This document shows positions 18,164 to 27,674 of a DNA stretch of 64,000 nt, piece after piece. A program made the position numbers and the translations under genes. The notes under the pieces are model-generated. The model saw only the letters and a list, made by a program, of their open reading frames with translations, was not told where the DNA came from and did no database searches. The number at the start of each line of letters is the position of its first letter. Within the stretch, counting starts at the first letter, position 1. Origin of the DNA: Nitrospirota bacterium (lineage in GTDB: Bacteria; Nitrospirota; Thermodesulfovibrionia; Thermodesulfovibrionales; UBA6898); assembly GCA_003252075.1 (NCBI GenBank), contig QKDO01000078.1, positions 1 through 64,000 on the forward strand. Direction: 5' to 3'.

Positions 18164-18201
18164 CACAAAAGCCGGCATCCCGTCATCGCACGACCATTGT
18201 C

Positions 18202-20331
18202 ATGACAAACATACCGCAATCTCAGTCATCTCCTTCTGCCAATCGGCCGAATAGGCTCGCCGGCGAAAAAAGTCCCTATCTGCTTCAGCATGCCCATAAT
18301 CCTGTTGACTGGTACCCGTGGGAAAAGGAAGCCTTTGAGCGGGCTGCCCGAGAGGACAAACCGGTCTTTCTCTCCGTAGGATACTCAACCTGCCACTGGT
18401 GCCATGTAATGGAGAAAGAATCGTTCGAGAACGATGATGTCGCCGCACTCATGAACCGGTTCTTCATTTCCGTAAAAGTCGACCGCGAAGAAAGACCGGA
18501 CGTAGACGGGATCTATATGACCGTCTGCCAGATGCTGACCGGCAGTGGAGGATGGCCACTGACCATCATCATGACCCCTGACAAAAAACCGTTCTTTGCA
18601 GGCACCTACTTTCCCCGCGAGAGCCGCTTCGGCAGGATAGGCATGCTTGATTTACTGCCCCGCGTGCAGAAGATGTGGGAACATGACAGGGAGAAGATCT
18701 TGAAACTGTCTGGCGAGATCACCGAGCAGCTCAGGCAGGAGGACGAACCACAACAGAGCGAGCCGGTCGCATCCGTTCTCCATGAGGCATTCGCTCAGCT
18801 TACCCAGCTTTTCGATAAGGACAACGGCGGGTTCAGTTCAGCGCCCAAGTTCCCGACCGCACATATACTGCTTTTTCTGCTCCGCTACGGGAAACGCACC
18901 GGCAACCGGGATGCGCTGACTATGGCCACCAGGACGCTCGATGCCATGAGAGACGGGGGCATTTATGATCACGCGGGATTCGGCTTTCACCGGTACGCGA
19001 CAGACGCTCGCTGGCACGTTCCCCATTTTGAAAAAATGCTTTATGACCAGGCAATGCTCTGCCTGGCATACACAGAGGCATTTCAGGCGACGGGTGATCA
19101 GAGCTACCGGAAAACCGCCGAGGAAATCATTGCCTATGTGCTCCGCGACATGACCTCTCCCGAGGGCGCTTTTTTCTCAGCTGAGGACGCGGACAGCGAA
19201 GGAGAAGAGGGGAAGTTCTATGTCTGGGCATATGATGAAATCATCGGGACGCTCGACCGTGCCGATCAGGAGCTTATTTGCAGCGTTTTCGACATACGCA
19301 AGCAGGGCAATTTTGCCGATCCCGTTTCTGGAGAGCAGGCCGGGACGAATATTCTCCACCGACAGACACCGCTCCATGCCATCGCGGCAGCGCACAGACT
19401 TTCCTTGCAGCAGGCTGAGGCAAGGATCGAAAAAGCACGTGCAGGGCTCTTTGCCATCCGCAAGAAACGCACACATCCGCACAAGGATGACAAGATCCTG
19501 ACCGACTGGAACGGCCTTATGATAACCGCGCTGGCAAAGGCAGCACAGGCATTCCAGCGGCAGGACTATGCTGCTGCTGCAGTCCGTGCGGCAGACTTCC
19601 TCCTGACGCGTCTGCGCAAGCCTGACGGCTCACTCCTTCACCGCTACCGGCAGAATGATGCATCGCTGCCGGCACATATCGATGATTATGCGTTCCTCAT
19701 CTCAGGCCTGATCGGACTATACGAAACGACCTTCGACCCGCAGCATCTGCGCGCGGCTCTTTCCCTTAACTCCATCGTAATCCGGCATTTTTGGGATAAG
19801 GATTCAGGCGGCTTTTACTTTACGGCAGACAACGGTGAGGACCTTCTTGTCCGGAAAAAAGAGGTATATGACAGCGCCATCCCCTCAGGGAACTCAGTTG
19901 CCCTCATGAACCTGCTCCGCCTGGCAAGGATGACCGGGAATACCGGCCTCGAAGAGATGGCTGCACGCTCTGCACGGTCCTTCTTCTCTTCCGTCAGACA
20001 GGCGCCGTCTGCACATGCCTACTTTCTCTGCGCCCTTGACTACAGTTTTGGCCCCTCGCACGAGGTCGTCATTGCGGGCATCCCTGAGGCTGCAGATACC
20101 CGGAAAATGCTCCAGATCCTTCAGACAACATTCCTCCCCCACGTCTCTGTCCTGTTCCTGCCGCACGAGGATAGTACCGCTGAAATCATGCATATAGCCA
20201 AGTTTACCAGGCAGCATACGGCTATCAAGGGCCGGGCAACAGCCTACGTCTGCAGGGACTATCACTGTCTGCCTCCGACAACAGACCCTGAAGCCATGCT
20301 TGCCATGCTTCAGGCGGACAGAAAGCCCTGA
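18202..20331 (+). CDS. YyaL/SPATA20-type thioredoxin-domain protein (DUF255)
   Basis: A 709-residue protein with an N-terminal thioredoxin-like domain and a C-terminal alpha/alpha barrel of the six-hairpin glycosidase-like kind. The diagnostic start [17 protein letters not shown] is followed by the redox-type motif CHWCH at C64-H68 and by the conserved DREERPDVD and GGWPL motifs; residues [22 protein letters not shown]-like blocks appear in the barrel. The family is widespread (YyaL in Bacillus, SPATA20 in animals), and its substrate remains unclear. It has no signal peptide. A DsbD-like redox gene follows 9 bases downstream, so a shared thiol-redox role is a plausible inference. Confidence 0.94.
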   Translation: MTNIPQSQSSPSANRPNRLAGEKSPYLLQHAHNPVDWYPWEKEAFERAAREDKPVFLSVGYSTCHWCHVMEKESFENDDVAALMNRFFISVKVDREERPDVDGIYMTVCQMLTGSGGWPLTIIMTPDKKPFFAGTYFPRESRFGRIGMLDLLPRVQKMWEHDREKILKLSGEITEQLRQEDEPQQSEPVASVLHEAFAQLTQLFDKDNGGFSSAPKFPTAHILLFLLRYGKRTGNRDALTMATRTLDAMRDGGIYDHAGFGFHRYATDARWHVPHFEKMLYDQAMLCLAYTEAFQATGDQSYRKTAEEIIAYVLRDMTSPEGAFFSAEDADSEGEEGKFYVWAYDEIIGTLDRADQELICSVFDIRKQGNFADPVSGEQAGTNILHRQTPLHAIAAAHRLSLQQAEARIEKARAGLFAIRKKRTHPHKDDKILTDWNGLMITALAKAAQAFQRQDYAAAAVRAADFLLTRLRKPDGSLLHRYRQNDASLPAHIDDYAFLISGLIGLYETTFDPQHLRAALSLNSIVIRHFWDKDSGGFYFTADNGEDLLVRKKEVYDSAIPSGNSVALMNLLRLARMTGNTGLEEMAARSARSFFSSVRQAPSAHAYFLCALDYSFGPSHEVVIAGIPEAADTRKMLQILQTTFLPHVSVLFLPHEDSTAEIMHIAKFTRQHTAIKGRATAYVCRDYHCLPPTTDPEAMLAMLQADRKP

Positions 20332-20340
20332 GGGAAAAGG

Positions 20341-21621
20341 ATGTCATCGGCGTATTGCAAACTGCTTGTCTGTATTCTTCTGCTGATCATGGCCCTTGCC
20401 GCAGGTGCCGGTGAGGCACGCGCGGCTGACCGCGCGCAAGGCAGCACAGTCAGCGTTAAGCTTTACTTTTTCTGGGGAAACGGCTGTCCGCACTGCGAAA
20501 AAGAGAAAGAGTTTCTCTCCGAGCTGAGAGGCCGATATGCCGGGCTGGTGGTCGAATCATACGAGGTCTGGCAGAACCGTACAAATGCCGGCTTTTTCGG
20601 GCAGATGACAGCACGTGCGGGCATCAAGTCCTCCGGTGTTCCTGTCACGTTCATCGGCAATAAGGTCTTCGTCGGCTTTTCTGAACGGGAAAGAACGGCG
20701 ATCAGCGCAGCGGTCAACGCCTGTCTTCTGCAGCCCTGCATTGACCCCATAGAATGGCTTGACCGTCCCCTTGTTCAGGATGAGCAGAAGTCCATGGACC
20801 TGCCGCTGATCGGAACGGTCGATCCGGCCCTGGTCTCGCTGCCGATGATCACGGTAGTCCTTGGCGGATTGGACAGCTTCAACCCCTGCGCCTTCTTTGT
20901 TCTCTTCTTTCTGCTGAGCCTCCTGGTCCATGCACGCTCACGCCCCCGGATGCTGCTCATCGGAGGAACCTTTGTTTTCTTCTCCGGATGCCTCTATTTT
21001 CTTTTTATGGCTGCCTGGCTCAACCTCTTCCTGCTGGCCGGAACTCTCAGGACGATCACCATAGCTGCCGGTTCTGTCGCTCTTGTTGTCTCGTTCATCA
21101 ACATCAAGGATTTCTTCCTGTTCGGAAAAGGGATTTCCCTGTCCATACCGGAAAACGCAAAACCCCGGCTCTACGAGAGGATGAGGAGGCTTGTCACGTC
21201 CGCATCTCTCGTATCCGTGCTTGCCGGGACTGTTGTCCTCGCCGTAGCAGCCAATACCTACGAACTCCTCTGCACTGCAGGGTTCCCGATGGTCTTCACC
21301 AGGATATTGACGCTTCATCGTCTCCCTGCCCCGACCTATTATCTCTACCTCGTCCTCTACAACGTCGTATATGTCATTCCACTTGCCGCAATCGTCATCA
21401 TGTTCACGGTCACGCTCGGCGCACGTAAGCTGACCACGTGGGAAGGTCGAAAGCTGAAGCTGGTCTCGGGCATCATGATGTTGCTCCTCGGTTTGGCGCT
21501 GCTGGTGCGGCCGGCAATACTGAACAACATCTTTGCTGCAGCAGGCATGCTTGCCGCTGCCCTGATCATGTCGTGGGGAATTATCTCCTTCTTCGGACGG
21601 ACAGTCGCTTCTGATGCGTAG
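20341..21621 (+). CDS. Membrane thiol-redox protein (thioredoxin-like plus DsbD-type membrane domain)
   Basis: A 426-residue protein. A signal peptide (about 1-28, ending GEARAAD) leads a periplasmic thioredoxin-like domain with the active-site motif CPHC at C49-C52. From about residue 165 there are six or so membrane segments of the CcdA/DsbD kind; the first contains FNPCAFFVLFF, and a second conserved cysteine appears in ELLCTAGFP, matching the cysteine pair that carries electrons across the membrane. The order of domains (Trx-like first, membrane domain second) differs from DsbD. It probably delivers reductant to the periplasm, for instance for c-type cytochrome maturation, which fits the cytochrome-rich window. 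Confidence 0.87.
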   Translation: MSSAYCKLLVCILLLIMALAAGAGEARAADRAQGSTVSVKLYFFWGNGCPHCEKEKEFLSELRGRYAGLVVESYEVWQNRTNAGFFGQMTARAGIKSSGVPVTFIGNKVFVGFSERERTAISAAVNACLLQPCIDPIEWLDRPLVQDEQKSMDLPLIGTVDPALVSLPMITVVLGGLDSFNPCAFFVLFFLLSLLVHARSRPRMLLIGGTFVFFSGCLYFLFMAAWLNLFLLAGTLRTITIAAGSVALVVSFINIKDFFLFGKGISLSIPENAKPRLYERMRRLVTSASLVSVLAGTVVLAVAANTYELLCTAGFPMVFTRILTLHRLPAPTYYLYLVLYNVVYVIPLAAIVIMFTVTLGARKLTTWEGRKLKLVSGIMMLLLGLALLVRPAILNNIFAAAGMLAAALIMSWGIISFFGRTVASDA

Positions 21622-21655
21622 TCCTTTATGAAGTCTGCCGGGCATGGGCATATGC

Positions 21656-21661
21656 TATAAT
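21656..21661 (+). promoter_or_regulatory. Candidate extended -10 element
   Basis: ATGCTATAAT at 21652-21661 contains a perfect TATAAT with an upstream TG, the form of an extended -10 promoter. No good -35 sequence lies 17 bases further up. It would drive the broken small gene at 21671 and possibly the cyclase operon starting at 21982. Confidence 0.4.
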
Positions 21662-21670
21662 GAGAGACCC

Positions 21671-21978
21671 ATGGGACAGGACCCGGCTGATCTGACAGGA
21701 AGCATTCGCAGGATACTGGTAACAACGGCTGCGGTCGTTCGGGCACCAATCATTCTCGAACTGCTCCGGACAGTCAGCAGTTTCCTGAAAAACAGAATTT
21801 CGTCCTTGCGCCATTTCCTGCCATCGGCATCATTGTCGGGTTCAGGGGTCTCCTCCTGCTAGAGGCACAGACGTCGTTCGTGCAGGTCGTCCTGAGTACC
21901 GGTATCGTCATAATCCTGACAGTCACCTGTTACCTGTTGGTAACGGCTCAAAGACTGAGCAGTAACATGCTTCCGTAA
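21671..21978 (+). pseudogene. Possible frameshifted small membrane protein
   Basis: From ATG 21671 the frame reads MGQDPADLTGSIRRILV and on to an IILELL stretch near base 21765; from about there a second frame (open to the stop at 21976-21978) reads PEKQNFVLAPFPAIGIIVGF and then a second hydrophobic helix VLSTGIVIILTVTCYLLV. Joining the two frames gives one protein of about 100 residues with two membrane helices. A single indel near 21765 would explain it. The family is not recognised and the two halves may be unrelated, so this is a weak call. The region otherwise holds no gene between the DsbD-like protein and the cyclase. Confidence 0.33.
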
Positions 21979-21981
21979 TTC

Positions 21982-24081
21982 ATGTCTGCCAGCCCATGCA
22001 GAAAGGTCGCCCTGCTCTCTGTTTTGGCATTCGGTATCTCTGCCCTGCTCTTCCTCTCCGGCCTCCTGGATACTTTTGAGCTCAAGGCATATGATTATAT
22101 GTCACGTCACCTCAATCCCCGATCTGCATCCGACCAAGTCGTTATCGTTGCTATCGACCAGAAAAGCATCTCGGCGCTCGCCGGCCAGGGCATCTCCTGG
22201 CCATGGCCCCGTCAGGTCTATGCTCCGCTGCTCGAACATCTCTCCGAAGCAGACGCGGTATTCATGGACCTTCTTTTCACCGAAGATTCCTCGTACGGCG
22301 TGGCGGATGACACTGTTTTCGCGGAAGCGATGCAGAAAGCCGGCAATGTCTATCTGCCGCTGTTGCTGACCGATACAAGGGAGGCGCTCAGCAGCCATGA
22401 TGCTGAGCTTGCGCAGGAGATCAGCATGGACGGACCGATCGCCTCCGGGATTTCGTCCCGGTCACTTATCGCTCCGCTCGAACGGTTCAGCTCCGTTTCC
22501 GCCGGTCTGGGCAATGTAATGATAAGGCCGGACGAAGATGGCATCTACAGAAGGACACCCCTCTTCTTTCAGGCAGCTGAATATACGATACCCCACTTTG
22601 TCCTTCCCTATCTTCTCGGAAAGAAACTCGTTACGGTGCACGATAACAGGGCATACACCTCCGGAAGGGAAATTCCTCTTTCCGAGGGCATGATGCTCCT
22701 GAGGTATTCTCGCGATGCATATCCGTTCCGAACAATCTCTGCCGCTGATATTATCCAGTCACATCTTGAAAGCATTTCCGGCAAGGAACCTTCGCTGGCG
22801 AAAGAGAGCTTCCGAGGAAAGGCCATCTTCGTTGGGCTCACGGCGCCCGGACTATACGATCTGAAGCCGACTGCCGTAACCCCGGTATCCACAGGCGTAC
22901 ATATCCATGCAACGACTCTTGATAATCTCATCAGGCAGAATTACCTGACTCAACTCAGCGTCTATCCCGTTATCCTCTTCATGTTCGCCATCTCCGTTAC
23001 GGTCGTCTCCTCAGTGCTCCGGTATCATTCCCTGGCCACCAGTACTGCCGTCTTCTCGACAGCGGTTCTGACGGCTCTTGCTGCGCCCGCCCTGATGTTT
23101 TCGTATGGTCTTTACCTGAGGGTGATCCCCGCTCTTATTACCGCTGTACTGAGCTTTGCAATTGCCGCGGCTTACAGCTATGCCGTAGAAGGAAAGCAGC
23201 GAAGGTTCATAAAGAGAACCTTTGATCAATATATGGACAGGACCCTTGTTGAACATGTTCTGGAAAACCCCGAACTCATTCGGCCCGGCGGCCGGAAAAA
23301 ACGCGTGACCGTTTTTTTTGCCGACATAGCTGGATTCACCACGCTTGCAGAACAACTCCCGCCCGAGGAGGCAGCCCTGATCCTGCACGCCATCTTCAAC
23401 GCATTCACGGAGGTGATCATACGAAACAGAGGGGTCATAGACAAATATATCGGCGACTGCGTCATGGCCTTCTGGGGCGCTCCGCTCAGTTATGGTCAGG
23501 ACGAGTCTTCAGCCTGCCGCGCAGCGATCGAATGCATGGAGGCGCTGCAGGACCTCAACGTTTCGTTCGCTGCTCGGGGTCTTCCCCCCGTCTCGATGAG
23601 AATAGGCATCCATACGGGTGAGGCGCTCGTCGGCAACCTCGGCAGTGATCGTCTCTTCGACTACACGGTGGTGGGGGATACGGTCAACCTTGCCTCCCGG
23701 CTTGAGTCGGTCAACAAGGTCTTCGGAACGAGGATCATCATGAGCAGGGAGACCTTTGCGGGCACTGCCGATCTCTTCCTTGCCAGGGAGTTGGGAAGGA
23801 TCGAAGTAAAGGGAAGATCATCTGCAGCAGCGATATATGAACTGATCGGCTTTCGTAAGAGTGCAGCGGAGAAGACCAGGGATATGGTGTCTCTCTTCCA
23901 GAACGGCCTGGAGCTGTTCAGACGGGGAGAATGGCAGCAGGCAGGTGAAATATTCAGCCGTGTGCTCGGCTATATTCCTGAGGACGGACCTTCCGCATTC
24001 TATCTGCAACGGTGCGCGCCTCCTGCCGGGACAGCATCGTTGACAGGATGCTCCGATATCATTACAATGACTGAAAAATGA
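21982..24081 (+). CDS. CHASE2-domain adenylate/guanylate cyclase
   Basis: A 699-residue membrane class III nucleotidyl cyclase. One N-terminal membrane helix (about 8-30) is followed by a periplasmic CHASE2 sensor domain (about 35-310), three closely spaced membrane helices (about 325-400) and a cytoplasmic cyclase domain (about 430-620). The metal-binding aspartates are visible in FFADIAGFT and YIGDCVMAFWG, and GDTVNLASRLE is the usual downstream motif. A short C-terminal extension resembles a TPR-like helix pair. It makes cAMP or cGMP in response to an unknown periplasmic signal. Its stop overlaps the start of the SH3 gene (ATGA), so translation is coupled. Confidence 0.94.
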   Translation: MSASPCRKVALLSVLAFGISALLFLSGLLDTFELKAYDYMSRHLNPRSASDQVVIVAIDQKSISALAGQGISWPWPRQVYAPLLEHLSEADAVFMDLLFTEDSSYGVADDTVFAEAMQKAGNVYLPLLLTDTREALSSHDAELAQEISMDGPIASGISSRSLIAPLERFSSVSAGLGNVMIRPDEDGIYRRTPLFFQAAEYTIPHFVLPYLLGKKLVTVHDNRAYTSGREIPLSEGMMLLRYSRDAYPFRTISAADIIQSHLESISGKEPSLAKESFRGKAIFVGLTAPGLYDLKPTAVTPVSTGVHIHATTLDNLIRQNYLTQLSVYPVILFMFAISVTVVSSVLRYHSLATSTAVFSTAVLTALAAPALMFSYGLYLRVIPALITAVLSFAIAAAYSYAVEGKQRRFIKRTFDQYMDRTLVEHVLENPELIRPGGRKKRVTVFFADIAGFTTLAEQLPPEEAALILHAIFNAFTEVIIRNRGVIDKYIGDCVMAFWGAPLSYGQDESSACRAAIECMEALQDLNVSFAARGLPPVSMRIGIHTGEALVGNLGSDRLFDYTVVGDTVNLASRLESVNKVFGTRIIMSRETFAGTADLFLARELGRIEVKGRSSAAAIYELIGFRKSAAEKTRDMVSLFQNGLELFRRGEWQQAGEIFSRVLGYIPEDGPSAFYLQRCAPPAGTASLTGCSDIITMTEK

Positions 24082-24542
24082 ACCGGAACCGTCTCATGTC
24101 TGCATCCCTTCTTCTTCTTGCCATGTCCGCAATGGTCTCAGCTGAGACGGTGACCGTTATCACTCGGGAGAACACCGTACGCGAGGTCTGCCGCTTTCTC
24201 GCTCCTGCGAAGGCCAAGGTCCAGTTCGGGGACCAGCTTGAGGTAACCGCCAAAGAAGGGGATTGGTTCAGGGTAAATTTCAGAAATGCGAAAGGGTGTA
24301 TCCACAAGAATGCAGTAAGAGAAACAACGGCAGCCCTTACCGATGTATCGGGAAAGGGTTATAGTACCACCAGTGACGAAGTAGCACTTGCGGGAAAAGG
24401 CTTCAACCCGGAGGTCGAAAAGTCCTATAGGGCAAAACATCCGGAACTCGACTATCATGCTGTCGAGAGCATAGAAGCATACCAGGTATCTGATGAATCG
24501 CTGAAGGCCTTTATCACGGCAGGAGGACTGAATCAGCCATGA
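24078..24542 (+). CDS. Secreted bacterial SH3-domain protein
   Basis: A 154-residue exported protein. A signal peptide (about 1-22, ending in VSAE) precedes a bacterial SH3-like fold, seen as ENTVREVCRFLAPAKAKV, then GDQLEVTAKEGDWFRVNF and GCIHKNAV. Such domains usually bind peptidoglycan or proteins in the periplasm. The C-terminal 55 residues have no recognisable domain. It overlaps both neighbours by 4 bases (ATGA), placing it in a tight operon with the cyclase and the M48 peptidase, and it may target the peptidase or sense the cell wall. Confidence 0.87.
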   Translation: MNRNRLMSASLLLLAMSAMVSAETVTVITRENTVREVCRFLAPAKAKVQFGDQLEVTAKEGDWFRVNFRNAKGCIHKNAVRETTAALTDVSGKGYSTTSDEVALAGKGFNPEVEKSYRAKHPELDYHAVESIEAYQVSDESLKAFITAGGLNQP

Positions 24543-25405
24543 TCAGGAAAACACTCGTCCCGGCAGTGCTCCTGCTCTTGCTAACCAGCTCTGCCCCTGC
24601 AGGGCTCCTTGATAATATCCAGAAAGGTTTTGATATGCTCTCCACCTCATCAGACGCCACGCAAAAGGCTGCACGCTCCATAACCGATGAGGAAGAATAC
24701 TTTCTGGGCCGCGCTGTGGCAGCCCGCATTCTTGAGACCTACCCGCTCCTGAAAGATCCGAAACTGACCGAATATGTGAACTCCATAGGTGCGCTGCTGG
24801 CCCTGCATTCTGAAAAGCCCTATACCTACGGAGGTTACCACTTCGCCGTACTCGACACAGACGAGATGAACGCCTTTGCCTGTCCCGGCGGAACGATCTT
24901 CATCACACAGGGCATGCTGAAGGCCGTCACGAATGAAGACGAACTTGCCGCTGTCCTTGCCCACGAAATCGCACACGTCAACCACCGGGACGGCATCGCT
25001 TCGATCAAGAAATCGCGCTGGACAGAGGCAGTAACCATCATCGGCTCGAGGGCTGCCCAGAACTACGGACCGCAGGAACTGTCACACCTCACGGGTATCT
25101 TCGAAGGTTCCATCGATGATATTGTCAAGACCCTTGTCGTAAAGGGTTACGGCAAGTCAATGGAATACGGCGCTGACAAAACCGCTGTCGCTTATCTCGT
25201 CAGTGCCGGATACGAGCCGGGGGCACTGAAGGATTTTCTCGACAGGATGGTCACCCGCGGTACGGCATCAGAAGGCGGCATCTTGAAAACGCATCCCGGG
25301 ACAACGGACAGGATCGATAACCTCAGGGCTGAAATACCGAAAGAGACCGTGAATCCTTCACTCGTCAGCAAGAGAACCAACCGTTTTACCGCTGCAGGCA
25401 ACTGA
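24539..25405 (+). CDS. Periplasmic M48-family metallopeptidase
   Basis: A 288-residue zinc peptidase with an N-terminal signal peptide (about 1-21, ending APAG). The zinc motif HEIAH lies at 142-146, and the third ligand glutamate is in SMEYGADK about 60 residues later, as in the LoiP/BepA and Oma1-like M48 group. Unlike HtpX it has no clear multi-pass membrane region, so it acts as a soluble or lipid-associated periplasmic protease, typically in outer-membrane protein quality control. It has no lipobox cysteine. It is translationally coupled to the SH3 protein gene and ends the operon before a 547-base gap. Confidence 0.92.
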   Translation: MIRKTLVPAVLLLLLTSSAPAGLLDNIQKGFDMLSTSSDATQKAARSITDEEEYFLGRAVAARILETYPLLKDPKLTEYVNSIGALLALHSEKPYTYGGYHFAVLDTDEMNAFACPGGTIFITQGMLKAVTNEDELAAVLAHEIAHVNHRDGIASIKKSRWTEAVTIIGSRAAQNYGPQELSHLTGIFEGSIDDIVKTLVVKGYGKSMEYGADKTAVAYLVSAGYEPGALKDFLDRMVTRGTASEGGILKTHPGTTDRIDNLRAEIPKETVNPSLVSKRTNRFTAAGN

Positions 25406-25952
25406 CCCGAAAGAATGCCGGACGGTCGAAAGACCTGTCGGTCAGCGTCGAGGCTATCGACAGCCGGCAATGGTTTCTCTTCAGCAGGCTCAAGATCATT
25501 GGTCAGGGGAAATGTAAGGGAGTCGTTACAGGGTAATCTCATTTGGTGAAGCCTGCGCTGCATCACATTTCAGAGCTGAAAAAGCACGCATGCAGCACCA
25601 CGCCCGCCCTGAATACCATGAGCATAAGCTGCAGCATGCCAGGAATCTCAACAGCCTCGCTGGTCTAAAAAATGAGCTCAAGAGACCGTCTCTTCCCATG
25701 TGATCTCTGTAAGGACCGCGCAAGTCTTTGTCTCCTGCATGTTCACGCCTATTCTGCATACCGACAAGAAACCCGGGAGATCTCTGATGTGAGGAACAGA
25801 GTTCGGGTCCGGCATAGGAGCACGAGACGCCAAACTCTTTGCCCCCATGCCTGCACACAGCGGTTTTATGCTACAATTTCAATATCTTATGCCCGGGAGC
25901 TACTGTACGGAACCCATGCGCAACAGGCCATGACGCTAAACGGACGTCGAAC
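25406..25952 (+). other. 547-base gap without a convincing gene
   Basis: Between the M48 and M56 peptidase genes I see no RNA gene, repeat array or protein with family similarity. A few open frames exist on both strands, the longest about 110 codons on the minus strand, but their composition is not protein-like. A TACAAT hexamer near 25870 might be a -10 element for the M56 gene, without a good -35. Confidence 0.45.
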
Positions 25953-26939
25953 ATGATCATGCGATTCCTCTCTTCGTATCCCGGCATGTATATAACGCAG
26001 TCTGTCCTGCATTCCTTTGTTGCGCTCATCATCGTTGAGCTCTCTTTTTTCGCATGGGACATACGGGACCACAGCGCGAAATTCCGCTATCGCCTGTTGA
26101 CTCTTACGCTCCCTGTCTTCATGTTCCCTCTCTACCAGGTCATTACCCCCCAGCGGAGCGCGTGGTATTTCAGGCTCAATACCGCGTTATTCGACAGTCA
26201 GCGGTGGCTGGATCTGAATCCGCTCGGAATCTTTCCGCTGGCAGCGGTTTTCCTGACGCTCCTCATTGCGGTAACCGCTGTTTTTGTCGTTCAGGAGGTC
26301 CTCCCGATCTTCCGGGAACGTTCCTCGCGCAGTGATCCGGGAACCTGCGAGGGGACACGCGATACCCTGGATGCCATGCTGGACAGCATCAGCAGCGAGA
26401 TGCCTATAGCCAAGCCTTCGATCTGCATTATTGATGAACCACTTCCGATCCTGGTAACGCAGGGATTCAAGGACCACATGATCATTGTTTCCAGCCATCT
26501 GATAGAAGTTCTTGACGAGGACCAGCTCAAAGGAGCGCTCACCCATGAAGCGGTACATATCATGAGGGACAGCAATACCAAGACCCAGCTCATCTATCTC
26601 TTGCGAATACTGATGTTCTATAATCCGGTAAGCCTGGTAGAGTTCAGGAGGGTCGTTCATGACGATGAATTCATCTGCGATGCGATTACGGTCTCGATCA
26701 CAAAGAACCCTGCAGCGCTTATTGCCGCAATATCGTCCTTCTATTACCACCCCGATCAGGGACCGCAGGGCTTGTACCAGATGAAAGAACGGATCGAAAG
26801 CCACAGCCATAACCTCCTGCTGGACGAAAGGATACAGCGGCTCCGTGAGACCGGCCTTGAAGTTCAGGAGCACTTCGCCTGGGCTCCGTTCATGCTTACG
26901 GCCTCCGTCATCCTCGTGATGGGATATCTTGTGGTATGA
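25953..26939 (+). CDS. Membrane M56-family (BlaR1-like) metallopeptidase
   Basis: About 328 residues from the ATG at 25953 (another ATG lies 6 bases later). Hydrophobic segments near 10-30, 45-65 and 95-120 are followed by a cytoplasmic-type peptidase domain with the zinc motif HEAVH at 198-202 and the downstream glutamate in DDEFICDAI, as in the BlaR1/MecR1 and HtpX-like M56 family. One more membrane helix closes the protein. There is no penicillin-binding sensor domain. Such proteases usually release a regulator in response to an external signal. The gene is followed directly by a small exported protein that may be its partner. Confidence 0.85.
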   Translation: MIMRFLSSYPGMYITQSVLHSFVALIIVELSFFAWDIRDHSAKFRYRLLTLTLPVFMFPLYQVITPQRSAWYFRLNTALFDSQRWLDLNPLGIFPLAAVFLTLLIAVTAVFVVQEVLPIFRERSSRSDPGTCEGTRDTLDAMLDSISSEMPIAKPSICIIDEPLPILVTQGFKDHMIIVSSHLIEVLDEDQLKGALTHEAVHIMRDSNTKTQLIYLLRILMFYNPVSLVEFRRVVHDDEFICDAITVSITKNPAALIAAISSFYYHPDQGPQGLYQMKERIESHSHNLLLDERIQRLRETGLEVQEHFAWAPFMLTASVILVMGYLVV

Positions 26940-26946
26940 GATAAAA

Positions 26947-27495
26947 ATGAAGAAACGCTCATTCGGGATAAAGCTGTCCCTCTTCGTGATCACCATAGTA
27001 CTGGTCACCGCCATTCTGACCCTACTCAACTGGCTTCCCTCACTGGTCCAAAAGCGGACCATGAAGAGATTCAATTCTATAGATATTGCGCAGAAAGAAC
27101 TCCGCTTACATCGTCTGTTTCTGCCGACTTACATCCCCGAGGACCTGCACCTTGTCTGGCCGCCCGATGAAATATACGCTCAGGAGGTCCCTTTCAGTGC
27201 GTTCATCATGCATCTGCGGTACAGGGACAGCCGCGATATCGGTCTTGTCATCCAGCAGACAGATGCGAATGCACCCTATCAGATCGAACCCCTCATTAAG
27301 GTCAAAACAAAGACTGAAGGCAGCCAGATATTTATTAAGGACAGGAAGGCTTTACTTGTCCCGGCCAGCTGCGATGAAAATACGCCGTGCAATGAGGTTT
27401 CCTGGAATGAGGATGGCACGATCATTACCCTTATCTGCAAGTGTTCAGCTCAGGAAATTGTGAAAATTGCATCGAGTACGCTCCCGGGACCGTAA
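26947..27495 (+). CDS. Membrane-anchored protein with DUF4367-like C-terminal region
   Basis: About 182 residues from the ATG at 26947; an in-frame ATG at 26929 overlaps the upstream stop, so a coupled start there is possible. One N-terminal membrane helix (about 8-30) anchors a periplasmic domain. The phrase LFLPTYIPEDL and the end of the protein (EVSWNEDGTIITLI, then EIVKIASSTL) resemble the DUF4367-type domain found in anti-sigma-factor-like and M56-linked proteins. The resemblance is by eye only. Its position suggests that it senses or is cut by the M56 peptidase. Confidence 0.68.
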   Translation: MKKRSFGIKLSLFVITIVLVTAILTLLNWLPSLVQKRTMKRFNSIDIAQKELRLHRLFLPTYIPEDLHLVWPPDEIYAQEVPFSAFIMHLRYRDSRDIGLVIQQTDANAPYQIEPLIKVKTKTEGSQIFIKDRKALLVPASCDENTPCNEVSWNEDGTIITLICKCSAQEIVKIASSTLPGP

Positions 27496-27506
27496 CACAG
27501 TCCTCT

Positions 27507-27533
27507 GCCGGTCTAATCAGCCCGGTTTTTCTT
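27507..27533 (+). terminator. Weak terminator candidate
   Basis: A short CCGG/CCGG stem (27508-27511 with 27522-27525) is followed by TTTTTCTTT. The stem is only 4-5 bp, so termination here is uncertain; it would separate the M56 operon from the cytochrome leader. Confidence 0.3.
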
Positions 27534-27597
27534 TATTTACTGGAGGCTTCCTGATACACTAAGATAAATTTTCCGGGGAAATAGGTACTTTTCCCAA

Positions 27598-27657
27598 TTA
27601 CGCATTCCGGCTTACCCTGTTATGCTAAGACCGGAATCAAAAAGCCGTACTGCGTAA
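27598..27657 (+). ncRNA. Nested hairpin element in the cytochrome leader
   Basis: TTACGCA (27598-27604) pairs perfectly with TGCGTAA (27651-27657). Inside, TTCCGGCTTA (27605-27614) pairs with TAAG-A-CCGGAA (27626-27636), a 10-bp stem with one bulged A. The remaining 14 bases on the 3' side contain AAGCCG, which can instead pair with CGGCTT (27608-27613), so two mutually exclusive folds exist. A ribosome site for the small frame at 27675 follows within 10 bases. This is what a regulatory RNA switch looks like, but the ligand and class are unknown. Confidence 0.5.
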
Positions 27658-27674
27658 ATAAAGGAGGAGGGGCA

